Positions 8,308-17,771 of a stretch of DNA of 64,000 nucleotides are shown here, in pieces. The stretch comes from an uncultured Helicobacter sp. (lineage in GTDB: Bacteria > Campylobacterota > Campylobacteria > Campylobacterales > Helicobacteraceae): positions 223,611 through 287,610 of the forward strand of contig NZ_CALERY010000002.1 of NCBI RefSeq assembly GCF_937906905.1, written 5' to 3'. A program made the translations under genes and the position numbers. The notes under the pieces are model-generated. The model ran no database searches. It saw nothing but the letters and a program-made list of their open reading frames with translations, and had not been told where the DNA came from. Numbering within the stretch: the stretch's first letter is position 1; every line of letters begins with the position of its first letter.

Positions 8308-9357
8308 GTGGATTCTAACCCACAATCGCAGCAAAAAAAGATATTTTTCGCCTGTGCGTTTGCACTATCTCTTGGGCTAATTATATGGCTTTACTACGCC
8401 TTTTTATACACGATAATTATCGCGGCACTGCTTTGTATCGCGACTTATTGGATCAAGGAGTTTTGCTACCACAAGACTAGGAGCAATCTGCTTGCCTCTG
8501 CCCTTAGCGTGCTTATCTTGCTGGCATTATTTATTATCCCGCTGTATTTTGTGATCCATCGTGGGGCAGTGGGGATTCTAGGGGTGGATTGGAAGCAAGC
8601 AGAAGTGTGGTTTCTCCAAATCAAAGAGCTTATCCGCAGTGCGCTGCATTATCTGCCCTTTATCCAAGCCCAAGATGTGCTAGCAAACTTTTCTTTCTCA
8701 TCAATCGCTGGCTTTGTGAGTCGCCTTAGCACCATAGTGGGCAAAAGTAGCGTGGGCTTTGTGGTTGATGCGTGCTTCATCGTGCTGTTTTTATCGGTGT
8801 TTTTCTACTATGGTGGGGCGTGGTATGGGTATGTGCGTAAGCTCCTGCCCGTGCGCGATGAGCAAATCGACCTTATAGCCGCAGATGTAAGTGGCGTGCT
8901 ACGCGTGGTGTTTTTCTCTACAATCTTAAATGTCTGTTTGCAGGGCTTTACCTTTGGGGTGCTAGCAAGTGCCTTTGGGCTAGATGGTGTGCTGCTTGGC
9001 GTGCTATATGGGCTTTGCTCACTTATCCCAATCGTGGGCGGTGCGCTTGTGTGGCTGCCTGTGGGGCTTGTTTTGTATGCGCAAGGCGAAGTGGTGCAAG
9101 CGGTGGTTTTGGTGATATATAGCGTTATTTTTATCGGCTTTGTTATCGATAATATTATCAAGCCCTTTCTTATCCGCATAGTCAATCGCAAGCTCTTAGA
9201 TAAGCCGCTCAATATCAATGAATTTGTGATATTTTTTGCCATTTTTGCAGGACTCTCTGCGTGTGGATTCTGGGGCATTATCATAGGACCTGCGATCACG
9301 GCGTTTTTCATCGTTATGGTTAGAATCTATGAGCGCGACTTCGCACAGGGCAAATGA
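8308..9357 (+). CDS. AI-2E family transporter (PerM-like membrane protein)
   Basis: A 349-residue polytopic membrane protein with hydrophobic segments near residues 12-32, 35-50, 62-82, 150-172 and a cluster from 200 to 340, the usual layout of the AI-2E/PerM family. These permeases export or take up varied solutes, and an autoinducer-2 role is not shown here. The start is GTG at 8308, eight bases after AAGGAG; this GTG belongs to a copy of the dispersed word AAAAGTGGATTCTA. It lies downstream of repeat-rich intergenic DNA and upstream of the fucosyltransferase. Confidence 0.88.
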   Translation: MDSNPQSQQKKIFFACAFALSLGLIIWLYYAFLYTIIIAALLCIATYWIKEFCYHKTRSNLLASALSVLILLALFIIPLYFVIHRGAVGILGVDWKQAEVWFLQIKELIRSALHYLPFIQAQDVLANFSFSSIAGFVSRLSTIVGKSSVGFVVDACFIVLFLSVFFYYGGAWYGYVRKLLPVRDEQIDLIAADVSGVLRVVFFSTILNVCLQGFTFGVLASAFGLDGVLLGVLYGLCSLIPIVGGALVWLPVGLVLYAQGEVVQAVVLVIYSVIFIGFVIDNIIKPFLIRIVNRKLLDKPLNINEFVIFFAIFAGLSACGFWGIIIGPAITAFFIVMVRIYERDFAQGK

Positions 9358-9407
9358 CAGAGCAGCGCAAGCAAATTGCCCAAAATACAGATCACAAGGA
9401 ATAGAGT

Positions 9408-10456
9408 ATGATGAAAGTTTTACTTCAAGGTGGGCTTGGAAACCAAATGTTCCAATATGCTTTCGCGCGTGCTCTTGCGCATCGTGGGTTTGACATCGCG
9501 CTCGATGCGAGCTGGGGTTATACCAAACGCCCCAATATACGCGCCATCACAAAGAATGCAAAACTCATAGCCCCAGCCACTGCCCATGAGCAGATAGGGG
9601 GGGGGACTCTAAATATTCTTTAGATTCCAGCACACTAAACTCCAACCCCCACACTCGCAATCTCGAGCTTACTAGATTTCAAATTAGCCTGCCGATCTTG
9701 CACCATGAGTGCAACTCCTGGCTTGATTACTATAGCTGCATATATCATAAGGCATGGCAAAGACTTCTCCATAGAAACAAGCCCTATGCTAGAGCCATCT
9801 ACGCCCTCATACATACTCGAGATTCTGCCAAGCTCGAGCAAGATTTTCATGCACATCGCCGATTCCATCAGTATAAATATTTTGAAGGAGATTTTACAAA
9901 TCTTTGCTATTTCGCCCAGATAGATTCTATCCTACGCAAGGAATTTACCCCATGCCATATGAGAGAATCCACAAAAACCCTCCAAACCCAAATAAAACGC
10001 ACAAGCAATTCTGTCTTCCTCCATATCCGCCGAGGAGACTATCTGCGGGCAGAAAACTGGGAGTATGTCAAGGCTGGAAGTGCTTACTACAACGGCGCGC
10101 TTAGGCTTATCACTTCATATTTGCATCGCCCGGTGGTGTTTGTGTTTAGTGATGATCTGGCATGGTGCAGAGAAAATCTCCTCTCCCTCCTAGATTCTAG
10201 GCTATGCGAGAAAGCCGAATTTGTCTTCATGGGCAATGATGATGAAAGCAACGCCACAGATGATCTGGCTCTCATGGCAAGCTGTGAGCACGCTATAATC
10301 GCAAACTCGACTTTCAGCTTCTGGGCTGCGTATCTCATCGCAAACCCAGATAAAATCGTTTGCGTCCCTAGCGTATACCTCTGGAATGGCGCTATGCCTA
10401 AATGCTATCCACAATCTTGGCATAAACTTGATGTGCATTGGGGACAAAAAGCTTGA
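9408..10456 (+). CDS. Phase-variable alpha-1,2-fucosyltransferase (GT11), OFF as sequenced
   Basis: Two frames form one glycosyltransferase family 11 gene. The first (9408-9623) begins MMKVLLQGGLGNQMFQYAFA, the GT11 hallmark, and stops soon after a run of nine G at 9597-9605. The second frame continues without stops from the tract to 10456 and carries the FLHIRRGDY motif and CEHAIIANSTFSFW near the end. One extra G (or two fewer) joins the frames, so the gene is switched by slipped-strand mispairing. The product would add fucose to surface glycans such as Lewis-type LPS. The start codon is one of two adjacent ATGs after AAGGAA. Confidence 0.9.
9597..9605 (+). repeat. Poly-G tract (9 G) in the fucosyltransferase
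   Basis: Nine consecutive G. The upstream frame ends 18 bases after the tract; the downstream GT11 frame is reached when the tract has 10 or 7 G. Confidence 0.95.
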
Positions 10457-10538
10457 AAAGAGCTTAAAAATCACTGCCAAGCACGCTGCTAGATCTAGCC
10501 ATATAATCCAGACCCTCACCTAGCTCCACTTGACTAAA

Positions 10539-10570
10539 TATTACATAAATAAAAATTTTAATAATATAAT
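10539..10570 (+). promoter_or_regulatory. Putative promoter and AT-rich dyad upstream of nikA
   Basis: TATAAT at 10565-10570, about 50 bases before the start, lies next to an imperfect AT-rich dyad (TATTA ... TAATAATA). A nickel regulator such as NikR could bind here, but the spacing does not match the H. pylori NikR consensus I remember, so only the promoter is proposed with any confidence. Confidence 0.4.
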
Positions 10571-10619
10571 TGCGTCTCATGTATCCTAAGTGGATATTCC
10601 AATAAACTAGGGGACGATA

Positions 10620-12266
10620 ATGAGACTTTCAATATTTCGCAGATTTTATGGGCAATTGGGGAAGATTCTCCATGCGGCGCTTCCAATACCCCTTGCCATA
10701 GCAATCTATCTGCCAGCAAGCCTAAGCGCCCAATCTACCAAAACACTCACTATCGCCATATCCTCCCCTGTGGGCGCGATAAATCCCCAAGGCTATGGGA
10801 GTAATGCAATGTTTGCCCAAGACCTTGTCTATGAGGGGCTAACCAAGCTTGATACCAAGGGTGATATTATCCCAAGTCTCGCCATCTCATGGAAGATAAG
10901 CCCTGATGGCAAACGCTATACATTTCGCCTGCGAGAGGGTGTTAGATTCTCTAACGGCGAGGTGTTTGACGCTGATGCTGTGATTCTCAACTTCCAATCA
11001 ATCCTGCGTCATAGAGAGGCGCACAGCTGGGCAGGGCTCACGCGCGCACTGGAATCTGTCCAGAAGCAAGATAGCCACACAATCACGCTCATACTCAAAT
11101 ACCCCTACACTCCCACGCTAAATGAGCTTTCTTTCGTGCGACCATTTCGCTTTCTCGCTCCTAGCGCATTCCCAAGCGATCTTGACTTAAGCAAACACGA
11201 CCCTACCCCCATAGGCACAGGCGCTTATACCCTAGCTAGCCATGAGAAATCTCAAGAAATATTCACAATAAATCCCTACTATACGGATAGAGAGAGTGGA
11301 AAAGTGCCATATTTTGACACGATCATCGCACGCATAATCTTTGACCCAAACTCCAAGCTCGCCGCGCTTAAGACCGGGCAAGTCGATGTCATCTATGGAC
11401 AGGATTCTATCTCGCTTGATAGTTTTAGCCAGATTGTCCGCGCACAAAGCGCGCAGCCCAAGAATCCAAGCAACTCCACAAGCCGCGATTCAGTCTTGCG
11501 CGCATATACAAGCCCGAGTGCCTTTACAATCTCGCTTGTGCTAAACCCAAACTCCCCCGCTCTCGCCACACAATCCACCCGCGAAGCACTCATCAGCTTG
11601 ATTGATGTCGATACGCTTATCCACTATGTCTATGGAAATCTCGCTACCAAAGCGCATTCTCTCTATGCGCCAAACTCAACCTTGCTTGCCAGCCTAGATA
11701 CCAAAACCCCAGAATCTAAATCACCCAGTGCGACTAACCATACCCACGCTCGCACACTTTCTGCGCTTATAAACCCAGCTAAACCACTAGAGCTAATATT
11801 TATCAGCAATAACCCAGCCCAAAAAATGCTCGCAGAGATTATCCAAGCCCAAGCCAAATCCTACCATATCCCCATAGCACTCAAAGGCATAGAGCCTAGT
11901 GCTTACACGCGTAGTGTCGTTTCTGGGCACTTTGATCTGGCGTTTGCGCAGACTTGGGGCGCACCCTATGAGCCATTAAGCCATCTCTACTCCATGCAGG
12001 CACAAGGACATATAGAATACACGCTATTTGCCAATCTCCCACAAAAAACCCAAATCTATGAGCAAATCAATCGCGCGGTATTTGCCACAAACACTACAAT
12101 AATGGAAAAGCATTTACGCCAAGCACTAGCACTTATCACAGAAAGCGCTACCATTCTCCCGCTCGCCCATGAGCGCAATCTCGCCCTCACCCGAAGCGAC
12201 ATAGAGGGCATAGATATGGGCGTAAATATCATGGATCTCCCCGTAGCCAAGTGGTATCGCAAATGA
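10620..12266 (+). CDS. nikA: NikA-like periplasmic substrate-binding protein (SBP family 5)
   Basis: A 548-residue exported protein with a signal sequence ending near ASLSAQS. It follows E. coli NikA closely in several stretches: an INPQGYGSNAMFAQDLVYEG start region, RFSNGEVFDADA, RPFRFLAPS, PIGTGAY and AQTWGAPYEP near the end. NikA binds nickel, probably as a chelate, for import. Residues 275-300 and 355-370 look like Ser/Asn-rich lineage inserts. It opens an operon with two permeases and one double ATPase. A peptide transporter is the alternative, but the NikA-like motifs favour nickel, needed in Helicobacter for urease or hydrogenase. Confidence 0.8.
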   Translation: MRLSIFRRFYGQLGKILHAALPIPLAIAIYLPASLSAQSTKTLTIAISSPVGAINPQGYGSNAMFAQDLVYEGLTKLDTKGDIIPSLAISWKISPDGKRYTFRLREGVRFSNGEVFDADAVILNFQSILRHREAHSWAGLTRALESVQKQDSHTITLILKYPYTPTLNELSFVRPFRFLAPSAFPSDLDLSKHDPTPIGTGAYTLASHEKSQEIFTINPYYTDRESGKVPYFDTIIARIIFDPNSKLAALKTGQVDVIYGQDSISLDSFSQIVRAQSAQPKNPSNSTSRDSVLRAYTSPSAFTISLVLNPNSPALATQSTREALISLIDVDTLIHYVYGNLATKAHSLYAPNSTLLASLDTKTPESKSPSATNHTHARTLSALINPAKPLELIFISNNPAQKMLAEIIQAQAKSYHIPIALKGIEPSAYTRSVVSGHFDLAFAQTWGAPYEPLSHLYSMQAQGHIEYTLFANLPQKTQIYEQINRAVFATNTTIMEKHLRQALALITESATILPLAHERNLALTRSDIEGIDMGVNIMDLPVAKWYRK

Positions 12267-13369
12267 CCCCAAAGGATCGACAATCCCCCATGAGCCTCCA
12301 AAATCCAGCAAACCAAGATTCCACAGCCACCACACCGCCCACACCTAGCATGCTAGATTCTAGTGGCATGATAACCACTCAAGCAAGCTTTGGGAAAAAC
12401 TCTTGCCCCAGATTCTGGCACGCTGGATTTTGGCATAGTAGATTCTGGCGATACACATTTATTCGCTTGCTCTATTTGCTGCCTGTGTTGCTGGTGGCAT
12501 CGTTTGGAGTTTTCATGCTGCTGCGACTTGGCGGAGGAGACCCTGTGGCGCAGTATCTCTCCCTCTCTAATCTCCCAAGCACACCCGAGAATCTAGCGCT
12601 TACTCGCGCGAAATTTGGACTTGATGAGCCACTGCTACTGCAATATATCTCGTGGCTTGGCAGGGCTATTTGGCTAGATTTTGGTAGCTCATTTATGAGC
12701 GGGAAGGAAGTGGCGAGCGAGTTTTTCTCGCTGCTGCCTACGACACTAGCGCTGGTAGGAGCTGGGCTTGTGCTTGTCATCATCTGCTCGGTAATCCTAG
12801 GCACGCTTGGCGCACTCTATCAGGGCAGAATCCCAGATATGCTTATAAGTCTTTTTTGCTTCATTGGTGTGTGTATGCCAAGCTTTTGGCTGGCATTTTT
12901 GCTGGTATGGGGGTTTAGTATCACGCTAGGGTGGCTGCCTGCGGTATGGAATGGCTCACCAGCAAGCTTTATCCTCCCAAGCATTGCCATCGCACTTATG
13001 TCTGCTTGCGTGAGCGCTCGTGTGCTACGCGCGAACATGATTGAAGCCTCTAGTGCGCGCCATGTCATCTATGCCAAAGCACGCCTGCTTCCCAGAAGCC
13101 TTATCACCTTTCGCCATATATTTACCAATGCCCTCCTCCCGCTGCTAGCGATGATTGGCATGCATGTGGGGGAACTGCTTGGTGGTGCGCTGGTGGTGGA
13201 GAGTATTTTTGCTATTCCAGGGATTGGGCTGTATTGTATCCAAGCAATCAACAACCACGACTATCCTGTTATCCAGTGCTTTATCCTAGTGCTGTGCGTA
13301 GTTTTCACGCTATCAAATCTGCTTGTCGACCTCATCTGCGCCTATCTCGACCCTAGAATCCAGCCATAA
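12263..13369 (+). CDS. nikB: NikB-like ABC transporter permease
   Basis: A 368-residue inner-membrane permease of the dipeptide/nickel class. The ATG at 12263 overlaps the nikA stop. About 65 N-terminal residues precede the normal beginning (FIRLLYLLPVLLVASFGVF), rich in Gln/Ser/Pro and in Phe-Trp repeats; either a later start is used or this is an added segment. Six hydrophobic segments follow, with the permease loop VLRANMIEASSARHVIYAKA that contacts the ATPase. It pairs with NikC. Confidence 0.82.
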   Translation: MTPKDRQSPMSLQNPANQDSTATTPPTPSMLDSSGMITTQASFGKNSCPRFWHAGFWHSRFWRYTFIRLLYLLPVLLVASFGVFMLLRLGGGDPVAQYLSLSNLPSTPENLALTRAKFGLDEPLLLQYISWLGRAIWLDFGSSFMSGKEVASEFFSLLPTTLALVGAGLVLVIICSVILGTLGALYQGRIPDMLISLFCFIGVCMPSFWLAFLLVWGFSITLGWLPAVWNGSPASFILPSIAIALMSACVSARVLRANMIEASSARHVIYAKARLLPRSLITFRHIFTNALLPLLAMIGMHVGELLGGALVVESIFAIPGIGLYCIQAINNHDYPVIQCFILVLCVVFTLSNLLVDLICAYLDPRIQP

Positions 13370-13378
13370 ACAAAACCC

Positions 13379-14290
13379 ATGAAAACAAAATCTACACAAG
13401 CACAATCCCCCACGCTAGAATCACGATTCTCCTCTCTGCGCAAACACCAGCATTCACACCTACACAAACGCTTCTCCCTGCAAGGCAAACTCGCCATCAC
13501 AGGGCTTGCGCTCCTAGCTCTCCTACTGCTCCTTACTCCCATTTTCAGCCCCTATGCGCCAGATTCTATGGATCTTTCCCAGCGATTCGCCCCACCTAGT
13601 AGCACACACTGGCTGGGCTGCGATCATCTAGGGCGAGACATGCTTACGCGGCTTGTCTATGGCGCCTATATCTCACTAGAAGCGAGCGCGTGTATCATCA
13701 TACTTGCTATGGCTGCTGGGATTAGCATAGGCTGGGCTTCTAGTATGCTAGGGGGTGTGTGGGATAGGCTCATTATGCGTGTGTGCGATGTTTTCTTAAG
13801 TCTGCCTACACTGGTGCTAGCGCTGTTTTTCATCAGTGTGCTAGGCAGTGGGCTGGCAAATGTCATCATCGCAATCGCGCTCACACACTGGGCATTCTAC
13901 GCGCGTATCGCACGATCACTCACCCAATCTTTGCGCGCACAAGAGTATATCGCCGCTAGCTACATGCAAGGCGTAAGCTTCTGGGGAAACTTCTGGAGCA
14001 ATTTTGCCCCCACAATCACCCTGCATATCCTCGTGCTCGCTACCATGGATATTGGGCATATCATGCTACATATCGCAGGGCTATCATTTATCGGGCTTGG
14101 CGTGCAGCCTCCGCTAGCGGAGTGGGGAGTCATGCTTGGCGATATGCGCGAGTATCTTTACAGCGCGCCAGAGCTGCTACTCTACCCTGGGGTCGCGCTC
14201 TTTGTATGCGTGGCGCTTTTCTCACTGCTGGGCGATAGTTTGCAGCGGTATTTTTCGCTGCATTTGGAGGATATGTATCATGGCGCATAA
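13379..14290 (+). CDS. nikC: NikC-like ABC transporter permease
   Basis: A 303-residue permease partner of NikB. After a basic N-terminal tail come the family signatures FSPYAPDSMDLSQRFAPPS, HWLGCDHLGRDMLTRLVYGA and the ATPase-contact loop ARSLTQSLRAQEYIAAS. It ends inside the start of the following ATPase gene (11-base overlap), showing tight coupling. The start at 13379 lacks a clear ribosome-binding site, so an internal start is possible. Confidence 0.85.
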   Translation: MKTKSTQAQSPTLESRFSSLRKHQHSHLHKRFSLQGKLAITGLALLALLLLLTPIFSPYAPDSMDLSQRFAPPSSTHWLGCDHLGRDMLTRLVYGAYISLEASACIIILAMAAGISIGWASSMLGGVWDRLIMRVCDVFLSLPTLVLALFFISVLGSGLANVIIAIALTHWAFYARIARSLTQSLRAQEYIAASYMQGVSFWGNFWSNFAPTITLHILVLATMDIGHIMLHIAGLSFIGLGVQPPLAEWGVMLGDMREYLYSAPELLLYPGVALFVCVALFSLLGDSLQRYFSLHLEDMYHGA

Positions 14291-16097
14291 GCTAAGACTT
14301 GATCGTGTAAGCGTAAGATTTGGGGAGAAACAGCTGCTAAAAGAAGTTTCTCTCGCAATCACACGCGGGCAAATCACTGCACTTGCTGGGCAAAGTGGTA
14401 GCGGGAAAAGTCTCTGCGCACTCACATTGCAAGGACTGCTCCCACCAAATCTCACACTAGATTCTGGGCAGATTTTGCTAGATGATATCCCTATATCTGG
14501 GAAAGAAGTAAGAAAAAGCTGCGCTATAATCATGCAAGCCCCCCGCACCTGCTTCAACCCTATCTATACGATGAAAACCCATATCCTAGAAACTTTACGC
14601 TCGCATGCGTGTGGTGCTCGTGATGGGGCAATATATAAACACGATGAGGCACTCTCTGGTGTGCTTGCGCTATTTCAGCGGCTAGGGCTGGAGGAGCGCG
14701 TGCTTGCATGCTATGCTCATGAGCTAAGTGGTGGCATGCTCCAGCGCGTTATGATTGCTATCGCGCTGCTTAGCGGGGCGGAATTTCTTATCTGTGATGA
14801 GGGGACAAGCGATTTGGATAGTATCTGCACGCGTGAGATTCTACATCTCCTGCGTGAGCTATGCGAGAACCCTACCCTGCACACCACCAGCCCAAACACC
14901 GATGAAGCCACAAAAGCAAAGGGGCTTGGCGTGCTACTTATCACGCATGATCACACACTTATGCGCAAAAGCGATGTGTGCTATATGCTGGATTCTGGGA
15001 AAATTTCCGCACCCATACAGAGCGCTTCACTAGCAAGCCTAGATTCTCACCCACCCATTACAAGATCTACTAGATCTCAAGCACCGACATTATCCACAAG
15101 CCAGCCAATAGCGCAAACCAAACCTCTCCCTAGAATCCAAACCACCCCTATCATCTCTCTCCATGCGCTCTGCAAATCTTATACACCCAGATCCCCAAGC
15201 CCGCTTGATAGACAAATCGCTGCCACAAATGTGCTTGATTCTATCTCGCTACAAATTATGCAAGGAGAAAAAGTCGCAATCATAGGTCGCAGTGGCAGTG
15301 GGAAAAGCACGCTGGCTAGGATTATCGCGCGGCTAGAGCCCTACGACTTTGGCAAGCTCATCTACACTCCACCAAACGCACAAGAATCTAGCCAGAATCC
15401 ACCGCACCCCACGCTACATAGGAGCGCTAAAGCGAGTGCAGGACACAGAGAAACAAGCGTGAGCCAATCTCGCATGGATATAAAAGCACGCAGGGGATTC
15501 TACCGCGAGGTGCAGCTGCTCTTCCAAGATCCGCTAAGCGCCTTTAATCCACGCAAACCTATCTGGGAAAGTCTCACACAAGGGCTACGCGCACTACTTG
15601 ACATACATGATACAAGCACACAAGAGCAGATTCTCTTCCCACTATGCTCGCAGTTGGAGCTCGATAGGGAGCTGCTTTTTGCCTATCCTAGCATGCTCTC
15701 TGGCGGACAAGCTGCACGCATGAACCTTATCCGCGCGCTTTGCATAGATCCGGCACTGCTTATTCTTGATGAAGCGACTTCTGCGCTGGATTTCGCGCTG
15801 GAGGAGCGCGTGTGGAGCTATCTTGATCGCGGGGTAGATTCTGGGAGTTTTTTACATCAAGAATCCTATATACCCAAAAAATCAAGTAAAAACCCAATAT
15901 ATCTAGAATCCATACCCCCCAAACTATCACCAATCTCATACAAAAAGCATAAGTCCTTGCTTTTTATCACACACGACATCGCGCTCGCGCGACGCCACTG
16001 CGATCGGCTCATGCTGCTAGATTCTGGGCGGATTATTGAGAGTGTGAGTAAGGAAGAGCGTTTTTCTAGCGCACTTGGCAGAGCGCTAGAGCCCTAG
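14280..16097 (+). CDS. Fused NikD-NikE-like double ABC ATPase
   Basis: A 605-residue protein with two complete ABC cassettes, replacing the separate NikD and NikE subunits. Cassette 1: Walker A GQSGSGKS, signature LSGGMLQR, Walker B LICDEGTSDLD. Cassette 2: Walker A GRSGSGKST, signature LSGGQAAR, Walker B LLILDEATSALD, followed by the H-loop FITHD. The linker of about 90 residues (250-340) is Ser/Thr/Pro-rich and its DNA is full of the AGATTCT-type word, as are two inserts in cassette 2. The start at 14280 follows GGAGG; the frame is open further upstream inside nikC but not used. It energises import through NikBC. Confidence 0.85.
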   Translation: MAHKLRLDRVSVRFGEKQLLKEVSLAITRGQITALAGQSGSGKSLCALTLQGLLPPNLTLDSGQILLDDIPISGKEVRKSCAIIMQAPRTCFNPIYTMKTHILETLRSHACGARDGAIYKHDEALSGVLALFQRLGLEERVLACYAHELSGGMLQRVMIAIALLSGAEFLICDEGTSDLDSICTREILHLLRELCENPTLHTTSPNTDEATKAKGLGVLLITHDHTLMRKSDVCYMLDSGKISAPIQSASLASLDSHPPITRSTRSQAPTLSTSQPIAQTKPLPRIQTTPIISLHALCKSYTPRSPSPLDRQIAATNVLDSISLQIMQGEKVAIIGRSGSGKSTLARIIARLEPYDFGKLIYTPPNAQESSQNPPHPTLHRSAKASAGHRETSVSQSRMDIKARRGFYREVQLLFQDPLSAFNPRKPIWESLTQGLRALLDIHDTSTQEQILFPLCSQLELDRELLFAYPSMLSGGQAARMNLIRALCIDPALLILDEATSALDFALEERVWSYLDRGVDSGSFLHQESYIPKKSSKNPIYLESIPPKLSPISYKKHKSLLFITHDIALARRHCDRLMLLDSGRIIESVSKEERFSSALGRALEP

Positions 16098-16219
16098 TAA
16101 AATCCAACCAAAATCCACTCAAAACACAAAGAGGCGTGATTATGCTACACTTGCACCCTTGATTAGCCAGGAGAACACAAACACACTCATTTCTAAATCC
16201 CATACACCTAAGGAGACTC

Positions 16220-17545
16220 ATGAAAGTGCCACTTACCCTACGATTTCTCTTGCCACTACTCCTACTTGCCCCTTGTATCTCTCTCTATGCCAAATCCTTA
16301 GAATCCACCGCCAGTGCCACTAGCGCAGAAGAAGCCAAGAGTGCCGCGCTTGATGAACTCTCCCAGAGTATCATCGTGCAAGTAAAAGCCCGCCATGAAA
16401 TCACCCAATCCCAGCACCAAAAGCCAGAATCCAGCGATACAGAAGAGACTCTAAGTCATATTAGCCACATCACCCTAGAATCTAGCGCGCAGTTTATCCA
16501 GCCCAAAATCACCTACAAAAAACTCTCCAAACACTCCTACCAAGCCCATATTCTCATTGATGACCCAGCACCCTATAAAGCTGCGATAGAAAAGCTTAGC
16601 ACCCAAATAGATGCCCTAAGCATTGGTATAGAGTCGCCTATCACCCAGCGCGACTTGAAAGACAGAATCTACAAGCTCGAAAACATCATCACCATGTATA
16701 GGCAATACACAGCCTACGCACTCGTGCTAGAAGCTATGGACGAGCGCGTAGAGCATGCACCACGCGAGAGTCTAGGATATTTTGCTAGCAAATACGCCGC
16801 GCTTGACCCCAAGATGTTTGAAAAGACACCCGAACAAAGAGCCAAAGAACAAGCCCCTGCAACTTCTCAAGCAAGCATATCCTATCGCCTTCTCCCAGGC
16901 TATGACTCCAGCACTGCGCTTCTGCACGCTATCAAGGAAAATAACGCTGATGGCGTGTATTCTGCGCTCAAACATAAACTCAACCCTAATTTGCTTGATG
17001 ACTATGGCACACCCTTATTGATCCTAGCGATTGAAAATCCAAAGCTTACTGCGCTGCTGCTGGAGTTTGGAGCTGATCCAGAAGAGCCTGACAATGAAGG
17101 CTACACGCCTCTGCTCTACGCCATAAACCAAACCGATATGCAAAAGACCTGCCGCTCTATCCGCGCGCTCCTAGAGCACGGAGCCAGCCCAAACCACAGC
17201 GCGGAAATTGATGGTAAAACACAAATCCCACTGCTAGAGTTCTACCGCAAGTTCTCCATGTCGCCAAATTTCGCAGGCAAATTCTGGGAAGATCAAGGCA
17301 TATATTACTGCGATAAACGCGAGCTCATCGAGCTATTTATCGCCAAGGGTGCAGACATCAATGCCCGCGATGATAGAAATGCAAGCCTACTAGGAGAGGT
17401 AGCACTATCTAGCGATCTTGATCTTGCGCGGCGGCTGCTGGATCTTGGCGCCAAGCCCAGCCCCCACTACGATCGCGCTAATACCAACACCCCTGCGGGT
17501 AAAAGTATCCAAGCGCTGCTCGATCATGCCTACAATAGTAAGTGA
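16220..17545 (+). CDS. Secreted ankyrin-repeat protein with LPP20-like N-domain
   Basis: A 441-residue exported protein: signal sequence to about residue 24 (LLLLAPCISLYAK), an N-terminal region (SAEEAKSAALDELSQSI) resembling the LPP20/FlgO-like domain, then at least four ankyrin-type repeats from about residue 240 (LLLEFGADPEEPDNEGYTPL, LLEHGASPN, LFIAKGADINARDDRN). Ankyrin repeats mediate protein binding. The start follows AAGGAG. Downstream is a phase-variable glycosyltransferase region; no shared function is evident. Confidence 0.75.
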   Translation: MKVPLTLRFLLPLLLLAPCISLYAKSLESTASATSAEEAKSAALDELSQSIIVQVKARHEITQSQHQKPESSDTEETLSHISHITLESSAQFIQPKITYKKLSKHSYQAHILIDDPAPYKAAIEKLSTQIDALSIGIESPITQRDLKDRIYKLENIITMYRQYTAYALVLEAMDERVEHAPRESLGYFASKYAALDPKMFEKTPEQRAKEQAPATSQASISYRLLPGYDSSTALLHAIKENNADGVYSALKHKLNPNLLDDYGTPLLILAIENPKLTALLLEFGADPEEPDNEGYTPLLYAINQTDMQKTCRSIRALLEHGASPNHSAEIDGKTQIPLLEFYRKFSMSPNFAGKFWEDQGIYYCDKRELIELFIAKGADINARDDRNASLLGEVALSSDLDLARRLLDLGAKPSPHYDRANTNTPAGKSIQALLDHAYNSK

Positions 17546-17580
17546 GCCATGTCAGCCATATCCCAAACCAAAGGAGTCTT

Positions 17581-17766
17581 ATGCGTTTTATCACATACGC
17601 CAGAAAATCCATCATAAAGCCTATATTGCTGCGCTTTCTTAATGAGCGCCAGATCATCAAGCTCCACTTCATCTACAAGCGTAGCCCTGCGAAATCTCCG
17701 TATCAGCGCTTTTATCTGCGAGGTATGTTGCAGCAAATGCGTATGCGCACTAGGCATAGCACCTAA
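17581..17766 (+). CDS. Small ORF upstream of the phase-variable glycosyltransferase
   Basis: A 61-residue basic product beginning MRFITYARKSIIKPILLRF. It has a strong AAAGGAG ribosome-binding site, which the following glycosyltransferase start lacks. Its stop codon (17764-17766) lies five bases before the next ATG, so it may act as a leader whose translation lets ribosomes reinitiate. I do not recognise the protein; it may also be the remnant of a glycosyltransferase N-terminus. Confidence 0.5.
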   Translation: MRFITYARKSIIKPILLRFLNERQIIKLHFIYKRSPAKSPYQRFYLRGMLQQMRMRTRHST

Positions 17767-17771
17767 ATTCC

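Noticed and set aside
8808..9311. 167-codon antisense frame over the AI-2E permease
   Set aside because: Shadow of a well-supported membrane protein; composition Ser/Thr/Pro-rich as expected for an antisense frame.
10539..10566. NikR operator upstream of nikA
   Set aside because: The half-sites are present only roughly and the spacing does not match the consensus I know; kept only as a promoter.
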